Assembly: GCA_022605405.1 (NCBI GenBank)
Contig: JABYQQ010000027.1
Span: forward strand, 434,001 to 498,000
Length of the DNA: 64,000 bases
Source of the DNA: Earliella scabrosa
Lineage: Eukaryota > Basidiomycota > Agaricomycetes > Polyporales > Polyporaceae
Direction: 5' to 3'
Both the position numbers and the translations under genes were made by a program. Within the stretch, counting starts at the first letter, position 1. Each line of letters starts with the position of its first letter. Below are positions 23,711 to 34,221 of this stretch, in pieces. The notes under the pieces are model-generated. The model was given only the letters and a program-made list of their open reading frames with translations, was not told where the DNA came from and made no database searches.

Positions 23711-23819
23711 GGCAAGATGGCCGAGCGGTCCAAGGCGTGTGACTCAAGCGAAAGCTTGCCTGCAGCAGCGGGTTTCTCATCTGGGTATCCAGGCGTGGGT
23801 TCAAATCCCACTCTTGTCA
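23711..23819 (+). tRNA. tRNA-Leu (CAA) with intron
   Basis: Class II tRNA: acceptor GGCAAGA pairs with TCTTGTC (one G-U), D arm TGGCCGAGCGGTCCAAGGC, long variable arm CTGG-GTAT-CCAG, T arm GTGGG-TTCAAAT-CCCAC. The loop reads CT-CAA-G, anticodon CAA at 23745-23747. The intron is about 23749-23775; its GCTTG can pair with the anticodon-side CAAGC, as in other eukaryotic tRNA-Leu(CAA) precursors. The anticodon stem is weak (one mismatch). A T5 run follows directly. Confidence 0.83.
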
Positions 23820-23822
23820 TCC

Positions 23823-23827
23823 TTTTT
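23823..23827 (+). terminator. RNA polymerase III terminator of tRNA-Leu
   Basis: T5 run starting 4 nt after the discriminator base. Confidence 0.7.
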
Positions 23828-23978
23828 CCCATGAATCGTCGAGCAGAAATCGGGAGACGAGGATGGTGGTAATTCTGACGGAACAACATATTACTGACTG
23901 CACGAGATGTCCTGCATGACTCCTCATCTGGTGGTATAACGTCGACAACGCGGTGAGTGACAATTAAACGTGACATGG

Positions 23979-23996
23979 CGCGTGACGTAACGCGTT
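23979..23996 (+). promoter_or_regulatory. 18-bp element with TGACGTAA core, upstream of BTB copy D
   Basis: CGCGTGACGTAACGCGTT, 194 bp before the ATG of copy D. Seventeen of 18 bases recur at 26774-26791 before copy F. TGACGTAA resembles bZIP (ATF/CREB-type) sites. The match may also just reflect duplicated DNA. Confidence 0.4.
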
Positions 23997-24189
23997 CGGT
24001 ACGGCAAGCGAGCGCTCGAAACTCCTTTCTTGCAACTTTCACTGATATCCTCGCCTAGCCAGTAAGTGCTGTGCTATGCATACCATGTTCTCTTCCTTTG
24101 CTTTAGCTAATCGAACGTAGCGTGCAACGTACCACCCGAAAACAACCTACAACGCCATCCGCAGTGCCAGCGGCCGTCAAGGAGAGAAG

Positions 24190-25345
24190 ATGTCAGAAGA
24201 TGGACGTCCGGGCAAACGCGCCCGCGTAGATGAAGAACACCCACCCACTCCGTCCGGAACGCCCCTCGACCAGCTAATCTGTTGCGAAGAGTTTTGGCTT
24301 GAAGACGGCAATCTCGTCTTGATAGCACAGGATACCGCATTTCGCGTCTACCGCCAGCTCCTCGCGTCTCAATCCCCCATCTTCGCGGATATGTTCGCGT
24401 CATCGAGCGCCGAAGCCAGCGAGACATTGGACGGCTGCTCCGCCGTCCGTCTGTCAGACTCCCCTCAAGATCTGGTGCATCTCCTACGGGTCCTACTCCC
24501 TCGCAAGCGAAGGAGGTAAGTGTATAACTTTCCGCCCCGATTTGTACCCGGGTCCACAGAGCTGATCGTCCACATCTACCAGTCTCTTTCATGGCAGCGA
24601 GGAGGCCCCGATGACAATCAACCAGATCTCCTCCATCACGCGTCTGGCACACAAGTACGACATCGAAGACGTCCAGCGACAGGCCCTCGCCGCGCTCAAG
24701 ACAGACCTGACCGACTACGATCGCTTTTGTCATCCAAAGGGAACCCCAGCTGTCCTGTTCGAGGGTGAAGGGGACTGCCAGCCCAATGTCCCTCGATTCG
24801 GCGAGGGGCAAGCTTCGCAATGCGCTATCGGCATTGTCAACCTCGCCCGCCTGACCGACACGCCTTCGCTGCTCCCCGCCGCACTCTACATCTGCTCCAA
24901 CTTGGGAGATGCCGTGCTAGACGGATGGACGCGCGAGGACGGCACCACCGAGTATCTCAACGAGCAGGACCTCCGCCTGTGCATCAATGGTCGTTACACG
25001 CTTGCCAAGAAGGGACTCTCCATGGTATCCCATCTCTTCGGTCATTTGACGAGCGACGCATGCCGCGATCCGTCCAATTGCCACGAGAAACTCAGGCGGG
25101 CCTTGGCTGACGTCGTAGACGATGGCAACCCCGCTGAAGCGCGCATCATGCTCCCGTTCGACACCTTCCTTGAATTCACTCAAACTGAGGACTCGCTTTG
25201 TGATCCTTGTGAGGAGGAAATGCGTCAGAGAATCAGAGACGTGCGAAGGGAGGCGTGGCGTGACCTTCCCTGGATTTTCAGGTTGAGGGTTGAGGGATGG
25301 AACATAAAGGTTGCTGGGAATGCGCCGGCGCCGGGACAGACATAG
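24190..25345 (+). CDS. BTB-domain protein, copy D
   Basis: Predicted 362 residues; exons 24190-24515 and 24583-25345, 67-bp intron in phase 2. NLS-like PGKRARVDEE start; BTB exon CEEFWLEDGNLVLIAQDTAF, RQLLASQSPIFADMFASSS, LSDSPQDLVHLLRVLLP. Exon 2: ISSITRLAHKYDIEDVQRQA, NLARLTDTPSLLPAALY, GWTREDGTTEYL, C-x5-C (CRDPSNC), C-x2-C (LCDPC) and LPWIFRLRVEGW. It is nearest to copy F (same SGTPLDQL linker). It converges on copy E, 265 bp away. An upstream promoter block is shared with copy F. The frame is intact. Confidence 0.92.
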
Positions 25346-25610
25346 GGATAGCAAAGAGACACGCATGTTTTCTTATGTGACATACATAGTCCTCTCCAGT
25401 TGTAGTGTGTATGTCATATGGCACCTGGATGGTATTGACGATCGTCAGCCGTGCTATCCTGATCACAATCCGCCCGAACTCACATCGTCTAGGTTGCGAT
25501 TGGGTCGTTGCGTCTGGTAGAAGACCTGGACAGCTGTTCGGACTTCTTCGCGTTATCATGATATTTAGCTGCAGCAGTGTAAACGTACGGACTCACTGCA
25601 GTTAAACTAA

Positions 25611-26660
25611 CTACGCAGGAATTTCTCCCCAGCCAGGAATGTCCAAGTCGAATATCTTCGGTAGCTGAAGCCATAGTGCCTTGCGCTCACGATCGTCCCT
25701 CTGAATCAATACCTCTTCGCACACGCTACAGATTGGAAGTGTAACTGCCTTCTTGTGAATGAAAGGTTTCCACGACTGTAGAGAGTAGGCGTCGCCTGCT
25801 TTCTTGTAGTCGAGCGCGCTTCTGAGAAGCGCTTCCAGGTAGCATTGACAATCCGGCGCGAATGAGCAATCTTGTTGAGGCGTGGGGCCGAAGATTGTGG
25901 CGAGCATCTTGATGCGGCGGCGGGCAAGCTCGGCGCATCCGTCCATACAACGCCTCAGATCGTCTTGATCGAGATACTCAACGGATCCGTCCTCGCGCTT
26001 CCAACCTTTTATGACCGCGCCGGCGAGCATGGAACATTGGAAGAAGGCGAAAGGGAGCATGGAAGGAGTGTCCGTCAGCCGGGCGATGCGGATCGCGCCA
26101 ATGGCGTGTATCTTGTCCACCTTGACAGGGGAAGGGGTGCAGCCGTCGAAATCAGCGGCGAAGTAGCTCTGAAGGGACTCAAGTGCTTGCTGTTCAACGT
26201 CCTCGATGTGATATTTGTGGGCAAGACAGATGACGGAGAACATCTGCTCAAATGAGAACGATGGCTCGCGCTTGTAGAGACTGGAAGAGAAAGGAGCACT
26301 CAAATAAGCTCACCCCGGATAAATTGCAATACAAGGGGAAGCTCACATTCGTTGCGTTTTGGGCAGAATGATACGGAGGAGATGCGCCAGGTCCGTCGGA
26401 GAATCGGATACACGGACGACTGGACAGTCGTCGTACAGTTCGTCTGCGAGGGTATTCGACGATGCAAACATGCCTTCAAATACTGTTGACTGAGCCGACA
26501 GGAGCCCGCGGTATACCCGAAAGGCAACATCTCCCGCGACGAGGACAATGTTGCCGTCGTCGAGCCACAACTCGTCGTGGCGTCTCGGGATAGAAGTTGG
26601 CTGTTGCGTGGATTGGTCGCTAGTGCGGGTTCGTTTCATTGGTCGTTCATCTTCAGACAT
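25611..26660 (-). CDS. BTB-domain protein, copy E
   Basis: Predicted 327 residues; complement exons 26347-26660 and 25611-26280, 66-bp intron in phase 2. MSEDERPMKRTRT start; LWLDDGNIVLVAGDVAFRVY, SAQSTVFEGMFASS, SDSPTDLAHLLRIILP.  Exon 2: FEQMFSVICLAHKYHIEDV, ARLTDTPSMLPFAFFQC, GWKREDGSVEYLDQDDL, C-x5-C (CSFAPDC), C-x2-C (ICSVC) and LPKIFDLDIPGWG. It is nearest to copy G. It is divergent from copy F with about 310-320 bp between start codons, so the two probably share a promoter region. Confidence 0.92.
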
Positions 26661-26773
26661 TATGCAGGTACTTGACTTGCGAGATCGACCGGTTAGCGTG
26701 AGGAGGTGACGGCCTGGGAGAGGCTAAGAAGAATCGGACGTGATAACGAGTCACAGTAGTGAGCGTGACCTGA

Positions 26774-26791
26774 CGCGTGACATAACGCGTT
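26774..26791 (+). promoter_or_regulatory. 18-bp element with TGACATAA core between BTB copies E and F
   Basis: CGCGTGACATAACGCGTT, differing at one base from the element before copy D and lying at a similar distance (about 180-190 bp) from the copy F start. It could serve both divergent genes. Confidence 0.4.
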
Positions 26792-26980
26792 GGGAATTCA
26801 AGCGCCATGTTCGAACCCCTCTTGCACCACTGGCAGTTGTCAGCGGCACCAGTGCTAACAGTTTCCTCCCTCCCCACCAGTAGGTGCGGCGCCATATTAC
26901 TTTCTTCGTCAGCTAGCGGTGCACCACGGGTACTGACGTAGCAATACGTTGTGTTGTGCCCTGACGCAGAATGTCAGCAG

Positions 26981-28105
26981 ATGTACCGGCACGCCCCAGC
27001 AAGCGCGCTCGCGTCGACGAAGAACGTTCACTCAACTAGTAGTCCGTCGGGGACCCCTCTCGACCAGCTGAGCCGTTGCGAGGAGTTTTGGCTAGAAGAC
27101 GGAAACCTTGTATTGGTAGCACGGGACACTGTCTTCCGCGTCTACCGCCAACTACTTGCTTCCCAATCGCCCATCTTCGCGGACATGTTCGCCTCGTCGA
27201 GCGTCGAAGCAAGCGAGACGCTTGACGGCTGCCCTGTCGTCCGTCTTTCGGACTCTCCTCAAGACTTGGTGCATCTTCTTCGAGTACTCCTTCCCCGGAC
27301 ACAGAGATCGTAAGCCCGAGGTTAAACCACTGCATACCAGAGCTCCACTGACTGGACGTCTACAATCGCCAGCGTGTACCGTGACAATGAGGTGCCACCG
27401 ATGACATTCAATCAGATCTCTGCCATGGTCCGCCTCGCGCACAAGTACGGCATCGAGGACGTCCAGCGTCAGGCGCTCTCTGCCCTCAAGGCAGACTTGA
27501 CCGAATTCAGTCGATTCTACGAAGGAGAGGGCGCGGCAGTGATATATGACGAAACGGTTTGGAAGGGAGAAGAGGGTCCCCGCCGGGGTCTAACAGAGTC
27601 CTCATCACAAGCCATCGGCATCGTCAGCCTCGCCCGTCTCACCGATACGCCTTCCCTCCTTCCCGTTGCCCTCTATATCTGCGCCACCCTCGGAAACTCC
27701 ATGCTGAACGGATGGAAGCGCGAGGACGGCACTATAGAGCACCTCAGCGAGGAGGACCTGCGGCTCTGCATCAATGGCTGCTATGCGCTCTCGCGGAGGG
27801 CGCTCGAGATGCTCGGCAACATTTTTGTCCCTAGCTCAAGCTGCTGCAGTCCTCCTGGTTGCGAGACGAATCTCAGCCTGGCCTTCGCGGAGGCTGCACG
27901 TAACTCGTATGACGCGTACTCGCCCTATATCCTGGTTCCGTTTACAGACTCCGTCGATAGCACGCTCGAAGCCTTTGAATTGTGCTCCGCCTGCGCACGC
28001 GAGTTACCCATCAGGGAGTTGGCAACTCGGAAGGATGCGTGGGACAAGCTGCCCGGGCTGTTTAACTTGGTGATTGAGGGGTGGGGGTCGAAGACGACAC
28101 AATAG
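26981..28105 (+). CDS. BTB-domain protein, copy F (N-terminus frameshifted)
   Basis: Exons 26981-27309 and 27373-28105, 63-bp intron, phase 2; 353 residues from the ATG at 26981. The BTB and C-terminal parts are intact and close to copy D (CEEFWLEDGNLVLVARDT, RQLLASQSPIFADMF, IRxLAHKY-type MVRLAHKYGIEDVQRQA, CSPPGC, LCSAC). The conserved start and NLS-like segment (MSADVPARPSKRARVDEE) begin at an ATG at 26971 in another frame that stops at 27037-27039. A 1-base indel near 27035 separates the two parts. The in-frame ATG at 26981 overlaps the first and yields an unrelated N-terminus. The gene may still make a BTB protein lacking the basic motif, or be an early pseudogene. Confidence 0.8.
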
Positions 28106-28375
28106 CCTATCAGACTGTACCATTGCGAACGGGTGTTGAAAATGGTCATTCTTGCGTGGGCAGACACGGTCGATGGAGTGAGAACAGAGCAACAGTGGGC
28201 TACATTGTTGCATTGAGCAGCCCTGATGGCATAAGCAGATCACTAGGCACTACTGGGCTTGCAGCCACATGATTGCAAGTAATTATCGAGGTTGAGGTCG
28301 GAACCAAGTCTTCGTAACAAAGCGTAAGTTCTCATACCACAGGTGTCGTCGTGTGACTCACTCGATGCAATTGAA

Positions 28376-29437
28376 CTACCCATCTGTCTTTCCCCAGCCA
28401 GGGACGTCGAGGTCGAATATCTTCGGAAGCTGCATCCACACCTTCCTGCGCTCATCCTCTTCTCGCTGCAACAGCAGAGCCTCGCAATGCGTACACAGCC
28501 CACGTGCTACCGCCTCGCTCTTGATGTAGTCGTCCCAGGAACCGAGCACGTCCCACTCGCAGGCACTGTCCTGTGCCAGGACTTCATTGAATAAGTCTTC
28601 CATGGGTTTCTGGCAGTTCGGGATGGACGCGCATTCGGAGCTGGGGGTGGGCGCGAATGTCCGGAGCGACATCTTGAGGCAGAGGCCGGTGAGTTCATCG
28701 CGTCCGTCGATGTACCGCTTGAGATCTTCTTGACTGAGGCACTCCACAGAGCCGTTCTCACGAGTCCATCCCTTGACGACGTCGCCACGAAGTCCACAGC
28801 ACAGGTAGAACGCGTGGGGAAGTAGAGATAGGGTGTCGGTTAGTCGAGCGATGTTGATAGCACCGATGGCGTGAATCGGATCGACTTTCACAGCTTCCGG
28901 CATATTGGTCATAGAGTCGAAGTCCGAGAAGTAGCAGCTCTTGAGCGACTCGATCGCCTGTCTTTCCACGTCCGCAACGTGATACTTGTGGGCGAGCCGT
29001 ATGATGGAGAAGATCTGCTCAAACGAGAACGACGGTTCACGTGCGTACAGGCTAAGGGAGGGGTGCCATGCCACTCAGAGACATGGAAAATCGTATGAGA
29101 AAGAAGAGACGCACTATTGTTGGGTTTTCGGCAGGATGACCCCTAGCAAATGCGCCAACTCCATCGGCGAGTCGGAGAGACGGACGACCGGACAGCCGTC
29201 AAAAGATTCGTCGGCGAGAGGGCTGGAGGACGCGAACATGTCTTCAAACACAGTGGACTGAGCCGCCAGAAGCCCGCGATAGACTCTGAAAGCAACGTTC
29301 TCTGCGACGAGCACGATATTGCCGTCGTCAAGCCAGAATTCGTAGTGGCATTCGGTAGCTGCTTGCGGACGATGAGTAGATCTCTCGTCAGTGCGCGCGC
29401 GTTTAGTTGGCCGTGACTTTTCGGACATTTCGCTCAT
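28376..29437 (-). CDS. BTB-domain protein, copy G
   Basis: Predicted 332 residues; complement exons 29115-29437 and 28376-29051, 63-bp intron, phase 2. RPTKRARTDER start; FWLDDGNIVLVAENVAFRVY, AAQSTVFEDMFASSS, LSDSPMELAHLLGVILP. Exon 2: FEQIFSIIRLAHKYHVADV, INIARLTDTLSLLPHAFY, GWTRENGSVECLSQEDLKR, C-x5-C (CASIPNC), C-x2-C (LCTHC), LPKIFDLDVPGWG. It is the duplicate of copy E, as F is of D. It converges with F (271 bp) and diverges from copy H with 266 bp between ATGs. Confidence 0.92.
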
Positions 29438-29590
29438 AGTACGACCGCGAGCGTGAGTTCAGGAGGAAGACTGGAGGAGGTCCAGAGTTGGACCAGAGTT
29501 GAGTTCAAAGTGCGGGACATCAGGTCACAGCACCATGTCACACTGTCACACGTGATAGTTACCGCCGTGACACAACCAACGCTTTTTGTC

Positions 29591-29648
29591 TTCTTCCTCG
29601 TCCTCCTCGTCCTCCTCGTTCTCCTCGTTCTCCTCCTCCTCCTCGTCG
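29591..29648 (+). repeat. CTC/GTC pyrimidine triplet repeat in G-H divergent promoter
   Basis: Imperfect TCC/TCG/TTC triplets over about 58 bp, ending 55 bp before the ATG of copy H. Long pyrimidine tracts are common in fungal promoters; this one is unusually regular and probably length-variable. Confidence 0.65.
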
Positions 29649-29703
29649 CTGCCAATTGAGCTGGAACTGGAGCTGCTTTGCATGGTCTGTCTTGTAGCCT
29701 CTG

Positions 29704-30828
29704 ATGGGTGCTGACGAACCTCGTACAGCCTCTCATAAGCGGCCTCGAACCTCGGAAAATGTCGATGGGGGCTCCTCGTCCGCGCAGTTCATTCCGGATG
29801 AAGATTACTGGTTCACCGACGGCAATCTGATTCTACTGGCGCGTGGCGTTGCCTTCAGGATATACAAGAACTTGCTTGCGGCGCAGTCACCAATATTCGC
29901 GGACATGTTCGCTACGTGCGCGCCGGACACGGGCGAATGCTTGTACGGGTGCCCCATCGTGCAACTGTCGGACTCTCCGGAGGATCTGAGGCATCTCCTG
30001 GAAGTTCTCTTGCCCAAGAGCGAACCCACGTGAGTGACAATCTTCAGCAGATAGCATGTCTCCTCTAGCGTTCGCAGGTTCTACCATCCCCAAGACGAGT
30101 TCCAGTTCACGTTTGATCAAATCTCAGCCGTGATCAGGCTCGCACACAAGTATCGCATCGAGAGCGTGCAAGAGCAAGCCCTGGCCGCACTCAAGACCGG
30201 CTTCCCGGACACGTTTGAGGCCTACCGGGACATGCCCGACGACCAATCTCTCATCGAGTTCGAGGAAGTCCACGCGATCGGGGCCGTCACTCTTGCCAGG
30301 CTGACGGACACACCTTCCATCCTCCCCTTTGCCCTCTATCGATGTTGCGCCCTGGGCAGCGCCCTCTTGGACGGTTGGACGCGGGAGGACGGCTGGGTCG
30401 AGCACCTCTCCCTGCAGGACGTCAGACGTGTCATCGACGGACGCGACGCGCTCGCGCGTGAAGCCGTCAAACTGTTCCACCGCGTTTTCTCGGACCACAT
30501 CCCGGCGCCCAACTGCACGACGCGGGAGACATGCAGACTCGCACTGGCATACCTCGAGCACAAGATTGGGAACGACGACGAGGCCGGCAGCTATGACGTG
30601 CTCTCGACCTGGGCGACCCTCGTCAAGAAGGTCGCGAAGAAGAGGGGGCTCTGTCAGCGGTGTGTGGACGACGTCTTGTTCCGGGAGGAGTCCGCTCGCG
30701 GAACGGTGTGGTTCAAGCTTCCAACGATATTCAACGTAGACGTGGATGGCTGGGCGGGATTGAGCAAGAAGGGGAAGCAGTCGGGTTCTCAGGTGGCTGC
30801 GGACAGCGATCCGAGCGAGTCCGAGTAG
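29704..30828 (+). CDS. BTB-domain protein, copy H
   Basis: Predicted 358 residues; exons 29704-30029 and 30078-30828, 48-bp intron, phase 2. Start with SHKRPRTSEN; BTB exon DEDYWFTDGNLILLARGVAF, AAQSPIFADMFATC, LSDSPEDLRHLLEVLLP. Exon 2: FDQISAVIRLAHKYRIESVQ, TLARLTDTPSILPFALYRCC, GWTREDGWVEHLSLQDV, C-x5-C (CTTRETC), C-x2-C (LCQRC), LPTIFNVDVDGW. A Lys/Ser/Asp-rich tail of about 25 residues follows, absent from most copies. Intact; faces the protease gene tail to tail. Confidence 0.92.
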
Positions 30829-30993
30829 GTTCGTCATCTACGCGCTCTATGTCAGAATTCATGTGGTTGTTGACTGCCGAAATGATACTGTGGTGTCTCC
30901 ATCGGCCGCAGCGTACCAGAAACCCAAATATAATGCATTGTACAACCGTTCCCTAATTGTCATCCTAAAAGATTCAGAGGTCAGAGCCCGAGA

Positions 30994-32858
30994 TCACCAA
31001 AGGAACGCAGCACCCGCAAGCACTGCAACAAGGGAGCCTCCGATCCCCGCAAGAGCGCCGCGAGCAGCGTTGTCCTGGGCTGTGCCCGCCGATGAGCGGT
31101 CCGTCGCACTCGCATCCGCATTCGCCGCCACCGTCGCCGCCACCTCGCCAATCGTCGGCGTCGGCACGGGCCCGAGCGGCACGTTCATTGCCGCCGCGGC
31201 GTCCGAGAGCACCGCGAAGCCGACCGAGGGCGGCTGCGCGCGGTAGACGGAGTAGACGTTCTTGAGGAACGTGTCGCCGACGATGAAGGACGGCGCGGAC
31301 GTGCCCGCCGTGCTGAGCGCGATGAACCCGCCGATGCACATCCCGGGTCCGAGCCCGGTGCCGACGACAAAGTCCACGGGCGAGATGGGCCACGAGATCG
31401 CGCTGGCGCCGAAGCGCATTGTGACCTGGACGTCTGTTGCGCATGCTTTGTGGGCGCGAGGGGGTGTCAGAGCGGGATGTGCGGGCGAACGACGGAGGCA
31501 AAGGGCGCGGCGACTCACGGAACTGGTAGAAGCCCTCGGCGTCGCCGGTCAGGGCCTGGCTGTTCGGGATCTGGGCGTAGAGCGCGTCGATGACGCTCGG
31601 TGGGCCGGTGACGAGCGTCGTGCCCGTGTCAATAGCGCCGTACGAGCCGGTCCCCGCGAGGAGGGGCACGGGCTCGCCGTTCACAGTGATCTCTGCACGT
31701 CCACACGGCGACCGTCAGCGTGGAATCCTCGCGCGGCGCGTGAGTCTGAGCGTGCTTACCAGCGATCTCCTGGATCCAGTACCCAGCAAACCCGTCCGGG
31801 ATTGGCTGGTAGTCGATCTCGCCCGTGAAGAGCGAGGAGTCGACGGCGCCGATGGTGAACGTCCCGCCGGGCTCGAGGTCGCGCGCCTCCCGCACGTCGA
31901 GGAAGCGCGTGAACTGGAATGCCATGAGCGGCTCATCGAGCACGCCGTCCTCGCCGACGAGCGTCTGCCAGAACGGCGATGCGCCGGACGACGCGATGCT
32001 TTGGAAGCCCATGCCCATGAGGCCGGACAGCGGCGGGGTGAGCACACCTTGTTGGTCCGTGACGACACCTGCGGAGGTAGTCGGTGCTCAGTACTCAGCA
32101 TACTGGTCCTCGCGGCACCCGCCCGTGCTGCGTGTGGCGGAGGAGACGCACCGAACGTCTGGCTCACGACTCTGAACCCTGCCATCTCGACGACGTCCTG
32201 CCCGAGGGTTCCTTGTGCGGCGCCGGAGCCGTACCTGATCTGGAAGGGCGTCTGGAGGTCGCGGAACGTGGAGGAATCTGCAGGTCGTCAGACGAACGCG
32301 CACGCGTGCAGGTACCACCAGCACGCACTGCTCGGGTCAAACTTGACGATGTCATCACCGATGCTGAAGCCGCCGTCGCTGGCAATCCAGAGGTCGCTAC
32401 AAAGCATTGAGCGGGGTCATCGCGAGTGCTACGATGACTGCGAGACGTACGAGGACCCAGTGTCCAGGATGACATTGAACGCGATCGGAGGCGTGCCGAC
32501 GGCTATGGACCCAAAGAAGCTCGTGTCGAACCTTTGATTGGTGAGCCTGATAGAGGGACATGTCCGCGGATGGACGCATGGGTGAGATGACGACTATGGG
32601 AGTATCATTGGATGCGCACAGGTTCGTGCCGCTCGCGCGCTTCCGTTGCGAGGACCCTCCGCCGTACTTGCTCACCAACGACTCCCTCTGGTTCTTCAGC
32701 CATGCGAGTGACTCGTCCGCAGTGCGCTGTGGTTGGGCCCGGCGGAGGAGCGGTATTGAGCGGGAAACTGAGGAAGCTGTACCCGGAGCTGCAAGGGCGT
32801 GGTCGGAGGCGATGGAGAGCAGGCAGAAGACCGCGAGGGAGTGCGGGAGGAGATGCAT
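30994..32858 (-). CDS. Pepsin-type aspartic protease, probably GPI-anchored
   Basis: Predicted 487 residues; complement exons 32620-32858, 32451-32546, 32329-32396, 32152-32277, 31760-32068, 31519-31692, 30994-31445 (1464 nt). A signal peptide ([15 protein letters not shown]) and a basic propeptide are followed by family A1 features: [20 protein letters not shown], the first active-site motif DTGSSDLW (split by an intron within SS), the RYGSG flap and the second motif [22 protein letters not shown] precedes the tail. The C-terminus is Ala/Ser-rich and ends in a hydrophobic stretch ([12 protein letters not shown]), as in cell-surface yapsin-like enzymes. It would be synthesised as a zymogen and act at the wall or outside. 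Anchoring is inferred from the tail. Confidence 0.9.
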
Positions 32859-34221
32859 GGCCGTTTATCAGGCCTAGTGTCGTTACTCGAAGTCGTGCGC
32901 AAGGACCGTTAAGCAGCAAGAGGACAGCGGGGAAGAAAGAGGGAAGGGAAGGATGGATGCCGGGATTAGAGGCGGATATAGGTGCTGCGCAGAGTACTGA
33001 TCACCGCCGAACAAAGACGAGATGACATCCTTCTACTGCGTCACGTCAGGCTCAGGCGCGGCCTGATGCCTCGGATTTAGAATGCCTGCACCCTTATGTG
33101 AGCCTTCCAGTGAGGGCATGAGAAGCATCCAAGACCAACCTTACGACAGCACTCTGGGCCAGAGATGCCCACAACGGCTTGCAGGGAGCTCCCGGTTGAA
33201 CCGCAGCGAAGTCCTTGGCAGAGATGAGAACCCGGACATCCGAACGAGCACAACAGGCGGCACGGTGATGGTGGTCTCGGAGGAACATGATGCCTCCGGG
33301 ACGGCCAATGTCCCGGGGTCTGCTTACGGCCGTTACGGAGTGCCCAGCCTTTGCACGGCCACGAAGACACGGTCAGGTGATCCTCGCATATTCACCAGAG
33401 GGAACCCGCGTCGCGCAGTGAGTCGTGCATGCTGCTCAAGTACAGGCCAGAACAGGGCGAGGGACTCGCGCGGTCATCGTCGGAGAGTGGCCGCAAGATC
33501 CAGACTTGGCAAGAAGCTTGAGATTGAAGCATTGAATTGTGAGCGTTAGACTCGGCGTCATCGTGTAGGCACATACGTACATCAAGCTTCGAAACGTGTT
33601 GGCGATGCCACGCCTCCTCAGCTCGCCGCAACGTACTTATACAATGAGTCGAGAGGTGCTGTTCGCGTATTGAACCATTCGGGGTTCAAGAAGAGGTGAC
33701 AGACGCTATAATCGTGAGTAGTCACCAGTCATGGATGCTCTACTCACCATTTGTGCAATGCAGCTCGGTCAGATTGGTGTGCAAGCCAAGGGACAGTGGT
33801 CGCTGAGTGGCTACATAGTGCCATGCCTCTAGGTTCTTCTCGCATCTCGGACTGGTGCAGTGCGGCGACCTGAACCGCGCTCGGACTGCGGTAAGTAGTA
33901 TTGCTGCGAGGCTTTCGCAGCAGCTAAGGATGGGAGCGCGACGAGGAACATAGGTCACCGAGTACGCAAGGCTACCAGATGACGATACACAGTGACCGTT
34001 CGTCGAAGGAATTGGCAAGTTGCATGCAGCACAGCAGGAGGCAAGAACTTGATACTTAAATGACAAGTGTGCCGTCTACCACGTGGCATGACTCGGCATC
34101 AAATTCAACGGGCGTCTACTAGTACGCGTCGTCTCCTGTCGTCTCTCCTTCTGCTGTCCTCCAGGTTCCTCCCTTCACCGCAGAACCTGCGCAGAACACG
34201 GGCACTGAACAAACACACCGA
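32859..34221. other. Intergenic, no supported gene
   Basis: About 1.4 kb between divergent protease and BTB genes. Frames are short and without motifs. It contains a G-box (34079-34089). Confidence 0.5.
34079..34089 (+). promoter_or_regulatory. G-box/E-box (CCACGTGGCAT) upstream of BTB copy I
   Basis: Identical 11-mer to the one at 15318-15328, here 133 bp before the ATG. Confidence 0.4.

Larger units (their letters stand above)
23820..24189. other. Promoter region of BTB copy D
   Basis: About 370 bp without a gene. It includes the tRNA terminator and a block (about 23.96-24.05 kb) that is similar to the region upstream of BTB copy F, including a nearly identical 18-mer. Confidence 0.5.

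Noticed and set aside
31590..32537. 315-codon plus-strand frame at 31.6-32.5 kb
   Set aside because: Antisense to protease exons; the minus strand holds the catalytic motifs.
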